Source of the DNA: Nocardioides marinus
GTDB lineage: Bacteria > Actinomycetota > Actinomycetes > Propionibacteriales > Nocardioidaceae
Direction: 5' to 3'
DNA length: 64,000 bases
Assembly: GCF_013408145.1 (NCBI RefSeq)
Contig: NZ_JACBZI010000001.1
Location: 62,001 to 126,000 of the forward strand
The notes beneath the pieces are model-generated. The model had not been told where the DNA came from. It searched no databases and was given only the letters and a program-made list of their open reading frames with translations. A program made the translations under genes and the position numbers. Positions 51,874 to 61,275 of this stretch are shown piece by piece (the stretch's first letter is position 1; each line of letters begins with the position of its first letter).

Positions 51874-53214
51874 ATGCGTTCGGTCCCCGTCGGGCACGCC
51901 GCCCGGTCCCTCGCTGCCGTCGGGCTGGTGGAGCTGGCCCTGGCCACGCGCGGTCGCAGCGTGCTGGACGACCTCGGTGAGGTCGTCATCGACCACGCCC
52001 CGCTGCCGCTGATCGAGCTGGGCGTGCAGCTGATGGGCACCACCGACAAGCCGCTGCTGCGCCTGCAGTCGCTGGGTGCCCTGGTCGCGGCGGGTACGGC
52101 GGTCGGGCATCTGGCGCCGGCGGGTGAGTCGTCCGATCGGCGGCGTACGGCCGTGCAGGCGGGCGTCGGCCTCGGGGCCCTGGTCGCCGCTCGGGCCGTC
52201 CTGGCGCGGCAGCAGCCGCAGGCGCGAGCCGACCTGGCAGGAGCGCCCGTCACGGACCCCGACGACGGCGCGGACGGCTGGGCGAGCACCCCGCTGGTCA
52301 CCCCCGTCGAGGACTTCTACGTCACCGACGTGACGATGCGCGCGCCGGTCATCGACGCCGACGGGTGGCGCCTCGAGGTCGAGGCCGCGGACGGCACCCG
52401 TGCGGTGGTCGACGCGGCCCGGCTCGCGGGCCTCCCGCGGCAGGAGCGTCAGGCCCTCCTCGCGTGCGTCCACAACCGTCCCGGCTGGGACCGTCTCGGC
52501 CAGCAGTCCTGGACCGGCCTCCCGGTCCCCGAGCTGCTGGCCGCGCTCGGGCTGCCGGTCCCGGACGCCGCGGACGACTCGCTGGACCTGGTGATGGAGG
52601 GGGCCGACGGGCTGGTCATGACGCTGCCGTGGCCCGACGTCGTCGCCCGCCGCTCCTGGCTCGTCACTGCGATGGGCGGGCGGCCGCTCACCGCGGCGCA
52701 CGGCCACCCGGCGCGGGTGCTCACCGCCGGCCTGCCGGGGCAGTACGGCGGACCCAAGTGGGTCACCGGGCTGCGGCTGCGCCCCACCGGGTCGGTCACC
52801 GCCACCTGGGTCGCCCGCGGCTGGCCGCGCGGGCCGGTCCTCGTGCCGATGATGGCCCGCATCGACTCCCTCGGGACCGTCGGCATGCCCCCGCGGCTGC
52901 CCCGCCGACCCGTGCCGGTCCAGGCACGCGGCGAGGTCAGCGGCGTGGCCTGGGCCCCCGCCCACGGCGGCGTGGCCGGGGTCGACCTGCGCGTCGACGA
53001 CGGCCCCTGGCAGCCCGCCGAGCTGGCCGCCGACCTGGGTGCGGACTCCTGGCGCCGCTGGCGGGCGCCGCTCGACCTGGCGCCCGGCACCCACGAGCTC
53101 GCCGTCCGGTGCCGCGCGGGCGACGGGACCGTCCAGGCCGGCACCGGCCGACCGCCGTACCCCTCGGGCGCCGACGGCTTCCACCGCGTGCGGGTGAAGG
53201 TCGCCCGGGCCTAG
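51874..53214 (+). CDS. Molybdopterin-dependent oxidoreductase (sulfite oxidase-like)
   Basis: 446 residues. The N-terminal third (residues 1-125) is hydrophobic with about three membrane helices. Then comes a molybdopterin domain: TPVEDFYVTDV (replacing the usual TPNxxFYVRNH), the Cys ligand in LLACVHNRPGW, and YGGPKWVTGL, where sulfite oxidases read GxKxxK. A C-terminal Mo-co dimerisation domain (about 335-440: VSGVAWAPAHGGVAGVDLRVD) follows. Such membrane-bound enzymes oxidise or reduce small molecules at the membrane; the substrate is unknown. Confidence 0.85.
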   Translation: MRSVPVGHAARSLAAVGLVELALATRGRSVLDDLGEVVIDHAPLPLIELGVQLMGTTDKPLLRLQSLGALVAAGTAVGHLAPAGESSDRRRTAVQAGVGLGALVAARAVLARQQPQARADLAGAPVTDPDDGADGWASTPLVTPVEDFYVTDVTMRAPVIDADGWRLEVEAADGTRAVVDAARLAGLPRQERQALLACVHNRPGWDRLGQQSWTGLPVPELLAALGLPVPDAADDSLDLVMEGADGLVMTLPWPDVVARRSWLVTAMGGRPLTAAHGHPARVLTAGLPGQYGGPKWVTGLRLRPTGSVTATWVARGWPRGPVLVPMMARIDSLGTVGMPPRLPRRPVPVQARGEVSGVAWAPAHGGVAGVDLRVDDGPWQPAELAADLGADSWRRWRAPLDLAPGTHELAVRCRAGDGTVQAGTGRPPYPSGADGFHRVRVKVARA

Positions 53215-53224
53215 GGTCGGGTCC

Positions 53225-53608
53225 GTGGAGACTCCCCGCACCGTCCAGGCCTGGCACGCCCTCGCCGCCACCCGCGACCCTGCCGGGCTCGGTGCCCTGC
53301 TGCACGAGGACTGCGTGTTCCGCTCCCCGGCGGTGCACGCGCCGCAGGTCGGCAAGGAGCTGACCACGGCCTACCTCTCGGCCGCCCTCGTCGTGCTCGG
53401 CCCGACGCTGACCTACCAGCGCGAGTGGTACGCCGAGGACTCGGCGGTCCTGCAGTTCACCGCCGACCTCGACGGGGTCGTCGTCGAGGGGATCGACATG
53501 ATGACCTGGGGGGCCGATGGCCGGATCACCGAGTTCACCGTGATGGTGCGACCGGTCAAGGGCCTGCACACGCTGATCGAGAAGATGGCCGCCCAGCTCT
53601 TCGGCTGA
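53225..53608 (+). CDS. NTF2/SnoaL-like protein
   Basis: 127 residues from GTG 53225. Pattern of the NTF2-like cone: TVQAWHALAATRDPAGLGAL, LHEDCVFRSP, then ITEFTVMVRPVKGLHTLIEK. The VFRSP-AVHAP segment is typical of the actinobacterial subgroup sometimes linked to steroid isomerases. Eleven bases after the oxidoreductase, so possibly in the same operon. Function is unknown. Confidence 0.75.
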   Translation: METPRTVQAWHALAATRDPAGLGALLHEDCVFRSPAVHAPQVGKELTTAYLSAALVVLGPTLTYQREWYAEDSAVLQFTADLDGVVVEGIDMMTWGADGRITEFTVMVRPVKGLHTLIEKMAAQLFG

Positions 53609-53623
53609 GTCGCGGGCGACCGG

Positions 53624-54292
53624 TCAGGTGGCGAACGCCCGGCTGACCCAGACCGCGACCGAGTCGCGGGTCCCCGGCAGATCCGGTGTCGGTGTGTCGA
53701 GCGCGTCGGAGGCCAGCTGGCGTACCCCGTACAGCGCGGCGATGTAGGCCGCCTCCGGCAGCACCTCGCCCTGCGTGCCCACCCACTCCCGGTGCTTCTG
53801 GTGCAGCAGCTGACCCAGGCCGTGCAGGGCCTCGCGCCGGCGTCGGCGAGCCTCTGGTCCCAGGGAGTCCATCTCGACCTGGAAGGCCCGCGCGACCACG
53901 AGGTCCTGCTCGAGGACCTCGAAATAGGAGTCGAGCACGGCCCCGACGTACTCCTCCCACGTCCGACCCTCCCCGTGGACCGCCACCAGCCGCTCGATGA
54001 AGACCGCGATGAAGCGGTCGTAGGCGGCGAAGATGCAGTCCTCCTTGGTCTCGAAGCACTCGTAGAAGGCGGCGAGGGAGGCGCCGGCGCGCGAGCAGAC
54101 CGGTTTCACGCCGACGGCGCCGGGTCCGCCGTGGGCGAGCAGCTCGGTCGCCGCGATGAGCAGTCGGTCGCGCTGTCGGGCGAGGACCTCCGAGCGGGGC
54201 AAGCGGTGCCGCCCCCGGGGCAGTGGGTCGGGCACGGTGAAGAAGACGCCGTCGGTGATCGGCGTCGGGTCGGGCTCGGAGCCTGTGGGCAC
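53624..54292 (-). CDS. TetR-family transcriptional regulator
   Basis: 222 residues. The N-terminal helix-turn-helix is RDRLLIAATELLAHGGPGAV, then SRAGASLAAFYECFETKEDC (residues 40-85), where AAFYECFETKED is the recognition helix and the next helix start. The C-terminal domain should bind a ligand. It is divergent from the peptidase-lipase-peptidase operon at 54432; it most likely controls that operon and itself. Confidence 0.9.
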   Translation of the reverse strand: MPTGSEPDPTPITDGVFFTVPDPLPRGRHRLPRSEVLARQRDRLLIAATELLAHGGPGAVGVKPVCSRAGASLAAFYECFETKEDCIFAAYDRFIAVFIERLVAVHGEGRTWEEYVGAVLDSYFEVLEQDLVVARAFQVEMDSLGPEARRRRREALHGLGQLLHQKHREWVGTQGEVLPEAAYIAALYGVRQLASDALDTPTPDLPGTRDSVAVWVSRAFAT

Positions 54293-54383
54293 GGGCGGAG
54301 TCTAGGAGCACCCCGAGGGGCGGGCGCTGCTGCGGGGCACGGTCGCCCGGTGGATCGCACCTCGCGGTGTGACGGGCGTAACT

Positions 54384-54405
54384 GATACAAGTAGCGCTCG
54401 TTATC
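54384..54405. promoter_or_regulatory. Imperfect dyad in TetR / hydrolase operon promoter
   Basis: GATACAAGTAGCGCTCGTTATC is an imperfect inverted repeat centred on AGCGCT, in the 139-base divergent region. TetR-type operators are often of this size. Confidence 0.35.
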
Positions 54406-54431
54406 TTTATGTGCGATCACCTGGAGACCCC

Positions 54432-56006
54432 ATGACCCACCTGCTGTCGCGACCCGTCGTCGTGCTGCTCGGCGCTCTCGTCGCCCTTGTCCTGGCGGCG
54501 GGTTCCCTGCCGGCCGGGGCCGTGTCGCCCGCTGCACGCGGCGCCGTCGACGGACCCTCCCGGGAGGCTGCAGCCGTCACCAGCGTGGTCGAGCCCTCGC
54601 GCCGCGACATGCTGCGCACGGTCAAGGACCTCGTCGCCCTGTCCCCGCGCAAGACGGGCACCGCGAAGGGCCGGGCTGCGGCCCGCTACGTCGCCCAGCG
54701 GTTCAGGGCGGCCGGGATGGACGAGGTCTTCATGGAGAAGTCGACCTCCTACTCATGGAGGGTGCGCCACGACAGCCTGCGGGTGGCCGGTGAGCGCATC
54801 GACCAGACGCCGATCTCGTTCTCCTTCATCACCGGGCCCACCGGCACCGGTCGTCGGAGCCTGGGCCGGGAGGGCCTCACCGCCCCGGTGGTCGATCTCG
54901 GTGGTCTCTCCACCACCGAGATCGCCACGCTGGACCTGTCGGGCAAGATCGCGTTGGTCGACGTGAAGTTCCTGACTCCCCTGGCCGCGCTGTCGCCGTT
55001 GATGGAGTTCATCCACGACCCGTTCGGGGAGATCATCGACGCCCAGACCCTGCTCACGCCGAACCCCTACATCACCTCGCTGTCACAGACGATCGACGCG
55101 CTCCAGCTCGCGGGCGCGGCGGGGATGATCGGGGTGCTGGCCGACTACTTCGACTCCAACGAGTACCACAACGAGTACTACCGCCGTTCGCCGATGACGA
55201 TCCCCGGCTACTGGGTCACCCGGGGGGAGGCGGTGAGGCTCCGCGAGCTGCTGGCCACCGACCCCCGCGCCACCATGCGTCTCGACATCGTGCGCCGCGA
55301 GGTGACGGCGTACCAGCCCATCGGCATCCTCCGGGGCCGTACCGACGAGACGATCATGGTGCAGTCCCACCACGACTCGATGGGGCCTGGTGCCGTCGAG
55401 GACGGCACCGGGACGGCCGAGGTCATCGCACTCGCCGACCACTACGGCTCGCTGGCCCGACAGCCCGGCGCCCAGCTGCGTGACAAGACGCTGATGTTCA
55501 CCACCTTCGAGACCCACTTCACCGGGTACCAGGCGCACATGCACTTCGTCGAGAAGTACGTCGACGACCCGGCCTCGCCCTACGACATCGTCCTCAACGA
55601 CACGATCGAGCACGTGGCGCGCAAGGGCCAGGTCGCGGCCGACGGAACCCTGCTGCTGCTCGACGAGTCCGAGCCGCGCGGGTTCTTCGAGAACATCGCC
55701 GCCGACGGCAAGGTGATGCTCGCCCGCTCGATCGTCGAGCACGGCATGAACGCCACCACGATCTTGAACGGCACCGTCATGACCCCCGTCGGCGTGCCCA
55801 CGGACGCCTCCTTCACGATGGTCGCCGGTGTGCCGACGGTCAGCCTGATCGCCGGTCCCATCTACCTCTACGACTCCGCCGACACGATGGCGGCCGTCGA
55901 CAAGCGGTCGATGGTGCCGGTCTTCCGGGTGAACCGGGATGTCATCGAGTGGGCGGAGCAGACCCCCGCCGCTCTCATCGGCCTGCCGACCGGAGTCCTC
56001 GGATGA
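54432..56006 (+). CDS. Secreted M28-family peptidase with PA domain
   Basis: 524 residues from ATG 54432 after TGGAGA. Signal peptide (LLSRPVVVLLGALVALVLAA). N-terminal part includes a PA-like insert; the M28 core has QSHHDSMGPGAVEDGTG (first zinc His and bridging Asp), TTFETHFTG and the late DTIEH, which may bind the second zinc. The usual Glu-Glu pair reads FETH, so activity should be checked. The stop overlaps the lipase start by 4 bases. It is the first gene of a three-gene operon of exported hydrolases. Confidence 0.85.
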   Translation: MTHLLSRPVVVLLGALVALVLAAGSLPAGAVSPAARGAVDGPSREAAAVTSVVEPSRRDMLRTVKDLVALSPRKTGTAKGRAAARYVAQRFRAAGMDEVFMEKSTSYSWRVRHDSLRVAGERIDQTPISFSFITGPTGTGRRSLGREGLTAPVVDLGGLSTTEIATLDLSGKIALVDVKFLTPLAALSPLMEFIHDPFGEIIDAQTLLTPNPYITSLSQTIDALQLAGAAGMIGVLADYFDSNEYHNEYYRRSPMTIPGYWVTRGEAVRLRELLATDPRATMRLDIVRREVTAYQPIGILRGRTDETIMVQSHHDSMGPGAVEDGTGTAEVIALADHYGSLARQPGAQLRDKTLMFTTFETHFTGYQAHMHFVEKYVDDPASPYDIVLNDTIEHVARKGQVAADGTLLLLDESEPRGFFENIAADGKVMLARSIVEHGMNATTILNGTVMTPVGVPTDASFTMVAGVPTVSLIAGPIYLYDSADTMAAVDKRSMVPVFRVNRDVIEWAEQTPAALIGLPTGVLG

Positions 56007-57298
56007 GGGGGCGCGGGAGTCTGCGGGCCCTGCTGCTGAGCATGCTGCTGACCACCGCTGCGGGCCTGGCCGTGCCCGCCGCTGTACCACCGGCCGGCGC
56101 CACGCTGCCGGCGTACGACGCCTCCGAGACGCGGACGGCACCGCTCTCCGCCGCGCCGCCGACGCAGGCGGCCGGCCGTGACGGGAGGACCGGTAGGCCG
56201 GGACGCCTGCTCTCCCGTCGACCTGCGGGGGAGACGAGCCGGGTCGCCGGTGCGCGGCGCGCCCTGGAGGTCCGGTACACCACGACAGACCGTCGGGGGC
56301 GGGTCGTGCCCGCCTCGGGCCTGGTCCTCCTGCCCGCCGAGCGACGCACGGCTGCCCCTCTGGTCATCTACGGGCACATGACCACGGGCGCCGCGGACGC
56401 CTGCGCGCCGACGCGGGGCACGCCCGACTCCACCGAGCTGCGGCGGATGCAGCAGGGCGACCGCGTGGCCGCGGCGCTCCTCGAGGGCGGCGCCGTGGTG
56501 GCGCGCCCCGACTACGAGGGCTTGGGTGTGCGCGGTCCGCACCCCTACCTGCGGGGCGAGTCGTTGGCCCGCTCGATGGGCGACATGGCCCGCGCGGTGC
56601 GACGCGCGTTCCCGGAGGTGGGGAGGCACTGGGTCGCTGCCGGTCATTCGGAGGGCGGCGTCGCGGCGCTCAACACCGGAGCGCGCACCGGCCCGGCCGC
56701 CCGCATCCCCGGACTCCTGGGCGTCGCCGCCATCACCCCGGTCACCCAGGTCGACATCCTGGCCACGCTGCTGGGGGATGCGCCGATCGCGAGCGCCCCC
56801 GTCAACGTCGTGGTCTCCCTCGCCGCCCTGATCCTGAAGGGCCAGGCCACCGAGGACCGCGCCCTGCGGCGGCTGCTCCTGCAGCAGGGCGGTCTCTCGC
56901 CCGAGGCGGTGGCCCTGTGGCCGGACCTGGAACGGCTCTGCCTGGAGGACCTCGGGGGAACCGACTCATGGGGCGGGTTGTCGCCCCAGCAGGTCAAGGG
57001 GCCCCGTGGTGACGAGGCGCTGGAGGAGATGAAGAACAAGCTGCGTGCCGACGACGTACGTCATCTCACGATGCGCCTCGGCCTCCCGATCAGGATCGAC
57101 GCAGGCGCGCTCGACAGCGTCGCGCCGCTCCCGCTCACCATCCAGCTCGCGGAGGAGTACCGAGCCCGCGGCTACCCCGTCGACCTCGCGCTCTGGCCCG
57201 CGGAGCACTCGCCGACCGCTGACCAGGCGGCCCCCGAGCTCGCCGCCTGGATCCTCGACCTGTTCCAGACCGCTGGCGACCCCCGGAGCGTGCGATGA
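56003..57298 (+). CDS. Secretory lipase-like alpha/beta hydrolase
   Basis: 431 residues from ATG 56003. Signal peptide (LRALLLSMLLTTAAGLAVPA, residues 5-24). The nucleophile motif is GHSEGG, with IYGHMTTG as oxyanion-hole region and late DSVAPL and WPAEHSP segments supplying Asp and His. This resembles the LIP secretory lipase family (PF03583). Coupled to both neighbours by 4-base overlaps. Together with two M28 peptidases it suggests extracellular breakdown of lipoprotein- or peptide-lipid-like material. Confidence 0.85.
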   Translation: MRGRGSLRALLLSMLLTTAAGLAVPAAVPPAGATLPAYDASETRTAPLSAAPPTQAAGRDGRTGRPGRLLSRRPAGETSRVAGARRALEVRYTTTDRRGRVVPASGLVLLPAERRTAAPLVIYGHMTTGAADACAPTRGTPDSTELRRMQQGDRVAAALLEGGAVVARPDYEGLGVRGPHPYLRGESLARSMGDMARAVRRAFPEVGRHWVAAGHSEGGVAALNTGARTGPAARIPGLLGVAAITPVTQVDILATLLGDAPIASAPVNVVVSLAALILKGQATEDRALRRLLLQQGGLSPEAVALWPDLERLCLEDLGGTDSWGGLSPQQVKGPRGDEALEEMKNKLRADDVRHLTMRLGLPIRIDAGALDSVAPLPLTIQLAEEYRARGYPVDLALWPAEHSPTADQAAPELAAWILDLFQTAGDPRSVR

Positions 57299-58737
57299 GT
57301 GTCGACCGACGAAGCCTGGTCGCGGGCACGATGGCCGCTGCCGCCGCCACGGCGTTGAACGGCCCCGCAGCCAAGGCCCTTCCCCAGCGGTCCCCGGGCC
57401 GCGCCGGACGTCCCGATCCGATGGCACCTGCGAGGCTGCACCGCCGGGTGCGCGAGCTCTGCGACTTCCAGCCGCGCTGGGCCGGGTACCGGGCCGAGCG
57501 CCAGGCGGGTGCCTGGCTCGCGCGTCGGCTCCGCGATGCCGGCCTCGACGTCGAGGTCGACCGCTACACCTTCCGCAAGTGGCAGCTCGACGGCTGGCGC
57601 ACGACGCTGCTCTCCGCACAGGGTCGCCGCGTCCTGCCCTCGTTCCCGATCTGGTCGACCGCCGCCGGCCGCGGCACCGCGCCCCTGGTCGACGTCGGAC
57701 TCGGCACCGAGCCCGAGCTGCTGGCCCGCGACCTCACCGGGGCCGTCGCCGTGGTGACCGGGAAGGCCCTGCTCAACGTCTTCGCGAGCTACCCCGACAC
57801 CTACCACCGTGCCGCGGAGCTCGGAGCGGTGGCGATGGTCGTGACCTCCGACGCTCCGGACAACCTGATCCGACCGACCTCGTCGGGCCGCAACCTCCTC
57901 GACGAGAACCCGATACCGGCCTTCCAGCTCGGGGCGCAGGACCTCGCCGCCGTGCGCGCGGCGGCCGGCGAGGGTGGTCGACTTCGGTACCGACTGGCCG
58001 CCGAGCACCGCGACGGCACCACCCGTGACGTCGTGGGCCACCTCCGTGGGTCGGGTGAGCTGCCCGGCACCGTGCTGGTGTGCGCGCACTACGACGCGTG
58101 GTTCACCGGGGCGCTCGACAACGCCACCGGGGTGGCGGGCCTCATCGGTCTCGCCGAGCACTTCGCGGCACTCCCGCGGTCGCAGCGACCGCGCGACATG
58201 GTCTTCGTCGGGGTCACCGGGCACGACGCGGGCTACCCGCACCTCGGTCTGAACCACTTCGTCGCCAGCCGGCCCGAGCTGATGGCCGACGTGGACCTCT
58301 TCGTGAACCTCGACCACCTCGCCGCCCATGGTGACGAGCACGTGAGCGGCACCGGACTGACCGACATGCTCGGACTGCAGGTCGATGTCGGCGTCCAGCG
58401 GCCCGGGGACGAGGAGCGCGCGCTGTTCACCACGCGGCATCCGGCGCTCGCCGCGACGTTCCTGCCGCACCTGGTCGCCCACGGGCTCCTGCTCACCGCT
58501 GCCGTGCCCACCATCCCCGAGGTCAACGCCAACGGGGACCTGGAGGGCCTGGTCGGAGCCCTCGGGGTCCCCAGCGTCAACCTCACGATGGCCACCCCGC
58601 ACTACCACACCGTCGAGGACACCCCGGCTCGGATCCCCGCAGGTCAGCTGGCTCGCTGTGTCCGGGCGCATCGTGACTTCCTGACCGACGCCATGGCGTT
58701 GCCGAGGGAGGTGCTGCGGGCGGGGATCGGCTTCTGA
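57295..58737 (+). CDS. M28-family peptidase with Tat-like signal
   Basis: 480 residues from ATG 57295. The start reads SVDRRSLVAGTMAAAAATAL, with a twin-Arg stretch and hydrophobic region, a likely Tat signal. The M28 core is better conserved than in the first peptidase: CAHYDAWFTGALDNATG (first zinc His, bridging Asp), VTGHDAGY (His replaced context of the Glu pair), NLDHL and HYHTVEDT (last His). It ends the three-gene operon; the next gene is convergent 8 bases away. Confidence 0.85.
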   Translation: MSVDRRSLVAGTMAAAAATALNGPAAKALPQRSPGRAGRPDPMAPARLHRRVRELCDFQPRWAGYRAERQAGAWLARRLRDAGLDVEVDRYTFRKWQLDGWRTTLLSAQGRRVLPSFPIWSTAAGRGTAPLVDVGLGTEPELLARDLTGAVAVVTGKALLNVFASYPDTYHRAAELGAVAMVVTSDAPDNLIRPTSSGRNLLDENPIPAFQLGAQDLAAVRAAAGEGGRLRYRLAAEHRDGTTRDVVGHLRGSGELPGTVLVCAHYDAWFTGALDNATGVAGLIGLAEHFAALPRSQRPRDMVFVGVTGHDAGYPHLGLNHFVASRPELMADVDLFVNLDHLAAHGDEHVSGTGLTDMLGLQVDVGVQRPGDEERALFTTRHPALAATFLPHLVAHGLLLTAAVPTIPEVNANGDLEGLVGALGVPSVNLTMATPHYHTVEDTPARIPAGQLARCVRAHRDFLTDAMALPREVLRAGIGF

Positions 58738-58744
58738 GAGCGGC

Positions 58745-60211
58745 TCACGCCGGGGGCGGGCCGGCCTGCAGCACCAGCTCGAAGCAGCTGCCGCCGGGCT
58801 CGGACGAGAGTCGCAGGTCACCACCGTTGGCGAGGGCCAGGGCACGGCTGATGTGCAGCCCCAGGCCACGGCCGGAGACGGTGTCGGCGGTGTCCGGGTG
58901 CCGGGTGCGCCGGCGGAACACCTGGTCGCGGAAGTCGTCGGGGATCCCCGGCCCGTCGTCCTGCACGGCGACGACCACCCGACGCTCGCCGTCCGGGGTG
59001 GCCACGAGCCGGGTCGCGCCTCCGGCGTACTTGGTGGCGTTGCCGAGCAGGTTGGCCAGCACCTGGTCGAGGTGGCCGGGTTGGATGAGCGCGACGAGGT
59101 CGTCGGCGCAGTGCACCTCGGGCTGGGCGCCGGCCGGCTGCGCCGCGGCGGCGGCCTGCAGGTGCGGCCCCAGCAGGGTCGGCTCGGGCCGGGCCGTCAG
59201 GCCGCCCGGGTTGGCCTCGACCAGCGCGACGATGTCGTGCAGGACGCCGCCGATCTGGTCGGCGTTGCGCTGCACGACCCGGACCGCCGGCAGCGCCCCG
59301 TCGGGGTCGCCCTCCTCGAGGGAGTCGACGGCGACCTCGGCGTACCCGGTCACCGCCGCCAGCGGGTTGCCCACCTCGTGGGCGAGCATCCCCATCAGGT
59401 CGCTCTTGAACTCGCTCACCGCCTCCAGCTGCCGGTTGGTCTCGACCAGCTCTGCGGCCATCGCGGCGTTCTCGCGCAGCGGCTCGAGCAGCACCGCGCG
59501 CTGCATCAGCGCGTACAGCGGGCCGAGCAGCAGCACGAACCACGCCCCGGCCGTCCAGATCGCCGCCATCAACCCGCCGGTGAGGACGACCCCGGCCTCG
59601 TTGAGGTGGTAGCCCGGGCTGGTCAGCTGGCTGCGCAGCCACTGCTCGTCCTCGGCGTGGTTCAGCCATGCCGACCCCGCGAAGAGCGCGCTCTCCACGA
59701 CCAGGAACACCGCGGCCGCGACCAACAGCGTGCCCAGCCCCCCGCGCCCGTCGCCCTGCATCCAGTTCGGCAGGCCGCCGAGCACGAGTCGCGGGACCAG
59801 CGAGGCGGCGGTGCCGGCCAGGACCAGGAAGGCCGCCGAGCCCACCCACTTCCACAGCGGCGCGCGCAGCCCGCGCCAGCGGGTGTGCGCGTAGGTGAGG
59901 GGTACGACGACGAGCAGCCAGGCGGCGGGCAGCACCATCGCGCAGGCGAAGGCCCACGCCGACAGTGCCTTGTGCGGCTGCTGCCCACGCGCGAGCCCGC
60001 CGACCAGGACCCGGCCGATCTCGACGTTGAGCGCCGACAGGGCGACCAGGACCGCACAGGTGAACCAGTCCGGCGGGTGCGCGGACACCAGTCGGTCCGC
60101 GCCCCACGGGCCGGTCAGCGCCAGCGGCGCCGCAACGGCGGCGACGCCGGCGAGCACGAGGTAGACCTGTTCGCGACGCGGGGCGTCGCCGAACGCCAGG
60201 TGCGTCGTCAC
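58745..60211 (-). CDS. Membrane sensor histidine kinase
   Basis: 488 residues. Seven or so hydrophobic segments up to residue 235. HisKA with the phosphoacceptor His 278 in GMLAHEVGNPLAAVTGYAE. The ATPase domain has NLLGNATKYAGG (N box), DDGPGIP (G1) and GRGLGLHIS (G2). The sensing domain is integral in the membrane, which suggests that it senses membrane state or a lipid. It has no partner response regulator next to it; the divergent receiver gene at 60822 lacks its phosphoacceptor. Confidence 0.9.
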   Translation of the reverse strand: MTTHLAFGDAPRREQVYLVLAGVAAVAAPLALTGPWGADRLVSAHPPDWFTCAVLVALSALNVEIGRVLVGGLARGQQPHKALSAWAFACAMVLPAAWLLVVVPLTYAHTRWRGLRAPLWKWVGSAAFLVLAGTAASLVPRLVLGGLPNWMQGDGRGGLGTLLVAAAVFLVVESALFAGSAWLNHAEDEQWLRSQLTSPGYHLNEAGVVLTGGLMAAIWTAGAWFVLLLGPLYALMQRAVLLEPLRENAAMAAELVETNRQLEAVSEFKSDLMGMLAHEVGNPLAAVTGYAEVAVDSLEEGDPDGALPAVRVVQRNADQIGGVLHDIVALVEANPGGLTARPEPTLLGPHLQAAAAAQPAGAQPEVHCADDLVALIQPGHLDQVLANLLGNATKYAGGATRLVATPDGERRVVVAVQDDGPGIPDDFRDQVFRRRTRHPDTADTVSGRGLGLHISRALALANGGDLRLSSEPGGSCFELVLQAGPPPA

Positions 60212-60462
60212 GGTGGCCCCCTTCTGCCGCGGCGGACGCCGGTGGACGACGTCACGGTGATCGCGCCACCCAGGCTAGGGCGTGCGGCGCGCCGGTCGCC
60301 GGGGAACGCGGTCCCTCGACGGTCGCCGCGCGCCACCGGACGCACAGATGGTACGTACGTCAAGTTTTGGTCGACGTGCGCCAGACCAGGTGGCGCCGGC
60401 GGCAGATCCGGCGGATCATGGAGGGTCCACCCCGCCGCGCGTCCCGAGCCCCAGGAGGCCCG

Positions 60463-60828
60463 ATGATCCTGGCCGACATCCCGATCCCCGACCTCGAGCT
60501 CGAGGCGCACGACGGCCTGGACGTGCCGCACGACATGGTGGCGCTCGCGGAGCCCCTCGAGCCGGGCCAGATGCTGCTGCTGCGCACGCTCGACGGCGTG
60601 CACCGCTGCGCGGAGGTCGTCGGGCTGGACTTCACCGCGACCGAGACGATCTACCGGTTGACCTACGGCGACCCGGTGGCGCCGGAGATGGCCGCAGCCC
60701 TGGCCCGGCCGCCCCGCTCGGCGCTGCGGCACTGGGTGGACGACATCGACGTCGAGGTGCTCCTCGGCGAGCTGGCCACGGCTCGGCGTACGGCGACCTC
60801 GCGGCAGGTGTCCGAGTCGTCATGGTGA
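60463..60828 (+). CDS. Hypothetical protein upstream of receiver gene
   Basis: 121 residues from ATG 60463, preceded by AGGAGG; the longer upstream frame has no such signal. Sequence MILADIPIPDLELEAHDGLD is followed by a compact beta-rich part (QMLLLRTLDGVHRCAEVVGL) and an acidic helix (WVDDIDVEVLLGELATA). No family recognised. It overlaps the pseudo-receiver gene by 7 bases, so both belong to one operon. Confidence 0.65.
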   Translation: MILADIPIPDLELEAHDGLDVPHDMVALAEPLEPGQMLLLRTLDGVHRCAEVVGLDFTATETIYRLTYGDPVAPEMAAALARPPRSALRHWVDDIDVEVLLGELATARRTATSRQVSESSW

Positions 60829-61220
60829 CGCCCGGCCGGATCCTCGTCGCCGAGCGCGACCCGGAGCTGCTGGAGCTCGTGGTGCCGGTCCTGCGGCTCG
60901 CGGGGCACCGCGTCACCGCCGCCCGTGACGGCCTGCAGGCGCTCGGGCTGTGGCGCAACCAGCCCTTCGACCTCGTCGTCCTCGGCATGGTCCTGCCCCG
61001 CCTGACCGGGCTGGAGGTGCTGCACGAGCTGCGCGCCGACGCCGAGCGGACCCAGTCCGCGGTCATCATGCTGTCCTCGCTGGGGACCCGCGAGGAGGTG
61101 CGCACCGCCGTCCTGGCCGGTGCCGACGAGGTGCTGGCGACGCCGTTCACGGTCCAGGTGCTGCGCACCCGCGTGGAGGAGCTGCTGGCCGAGCGGGCCC
61201 TGGTCGGCGCCTCCACCTGA
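60822..61220 (+). CDS. Receiver-domain protein lacking the phosphoacceptor Asp
   Basis: 132 residues of response-regulator receiver fold and nothing more. The N-terminal acidic residues are present (VAERD, E11 and D13), but the phosphoacceptor position reads LVVLGMVLP, with Gly 55 where Asp is required, and the conserved Lys is replaced (ATPF, Thr 107). The Ser of the third conserved position is kept (IMLSS). So it cannot be phosphorylated by the normal chemistry and is a pseudo-receiver. It probably acts by protein binding. Confidence 0.85.
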   Translation: MVTPGRILVAERDPELLELVVPVLRLAGHRVTAARDGLQALGLWRNQPFDLVVLGMVLPRLTGLEVLHELRADAERTQSAVIMLSSLGTREEVRTAVLAGADEVLATPFTVQVLRTRVEELLAERALVGAST

Positions 61221-61275
61221 GCCCGAGCCCGAGCCCGAAGCTCTGAGCCCGGGCGGGGCCTGATCGGTCGCCCGA

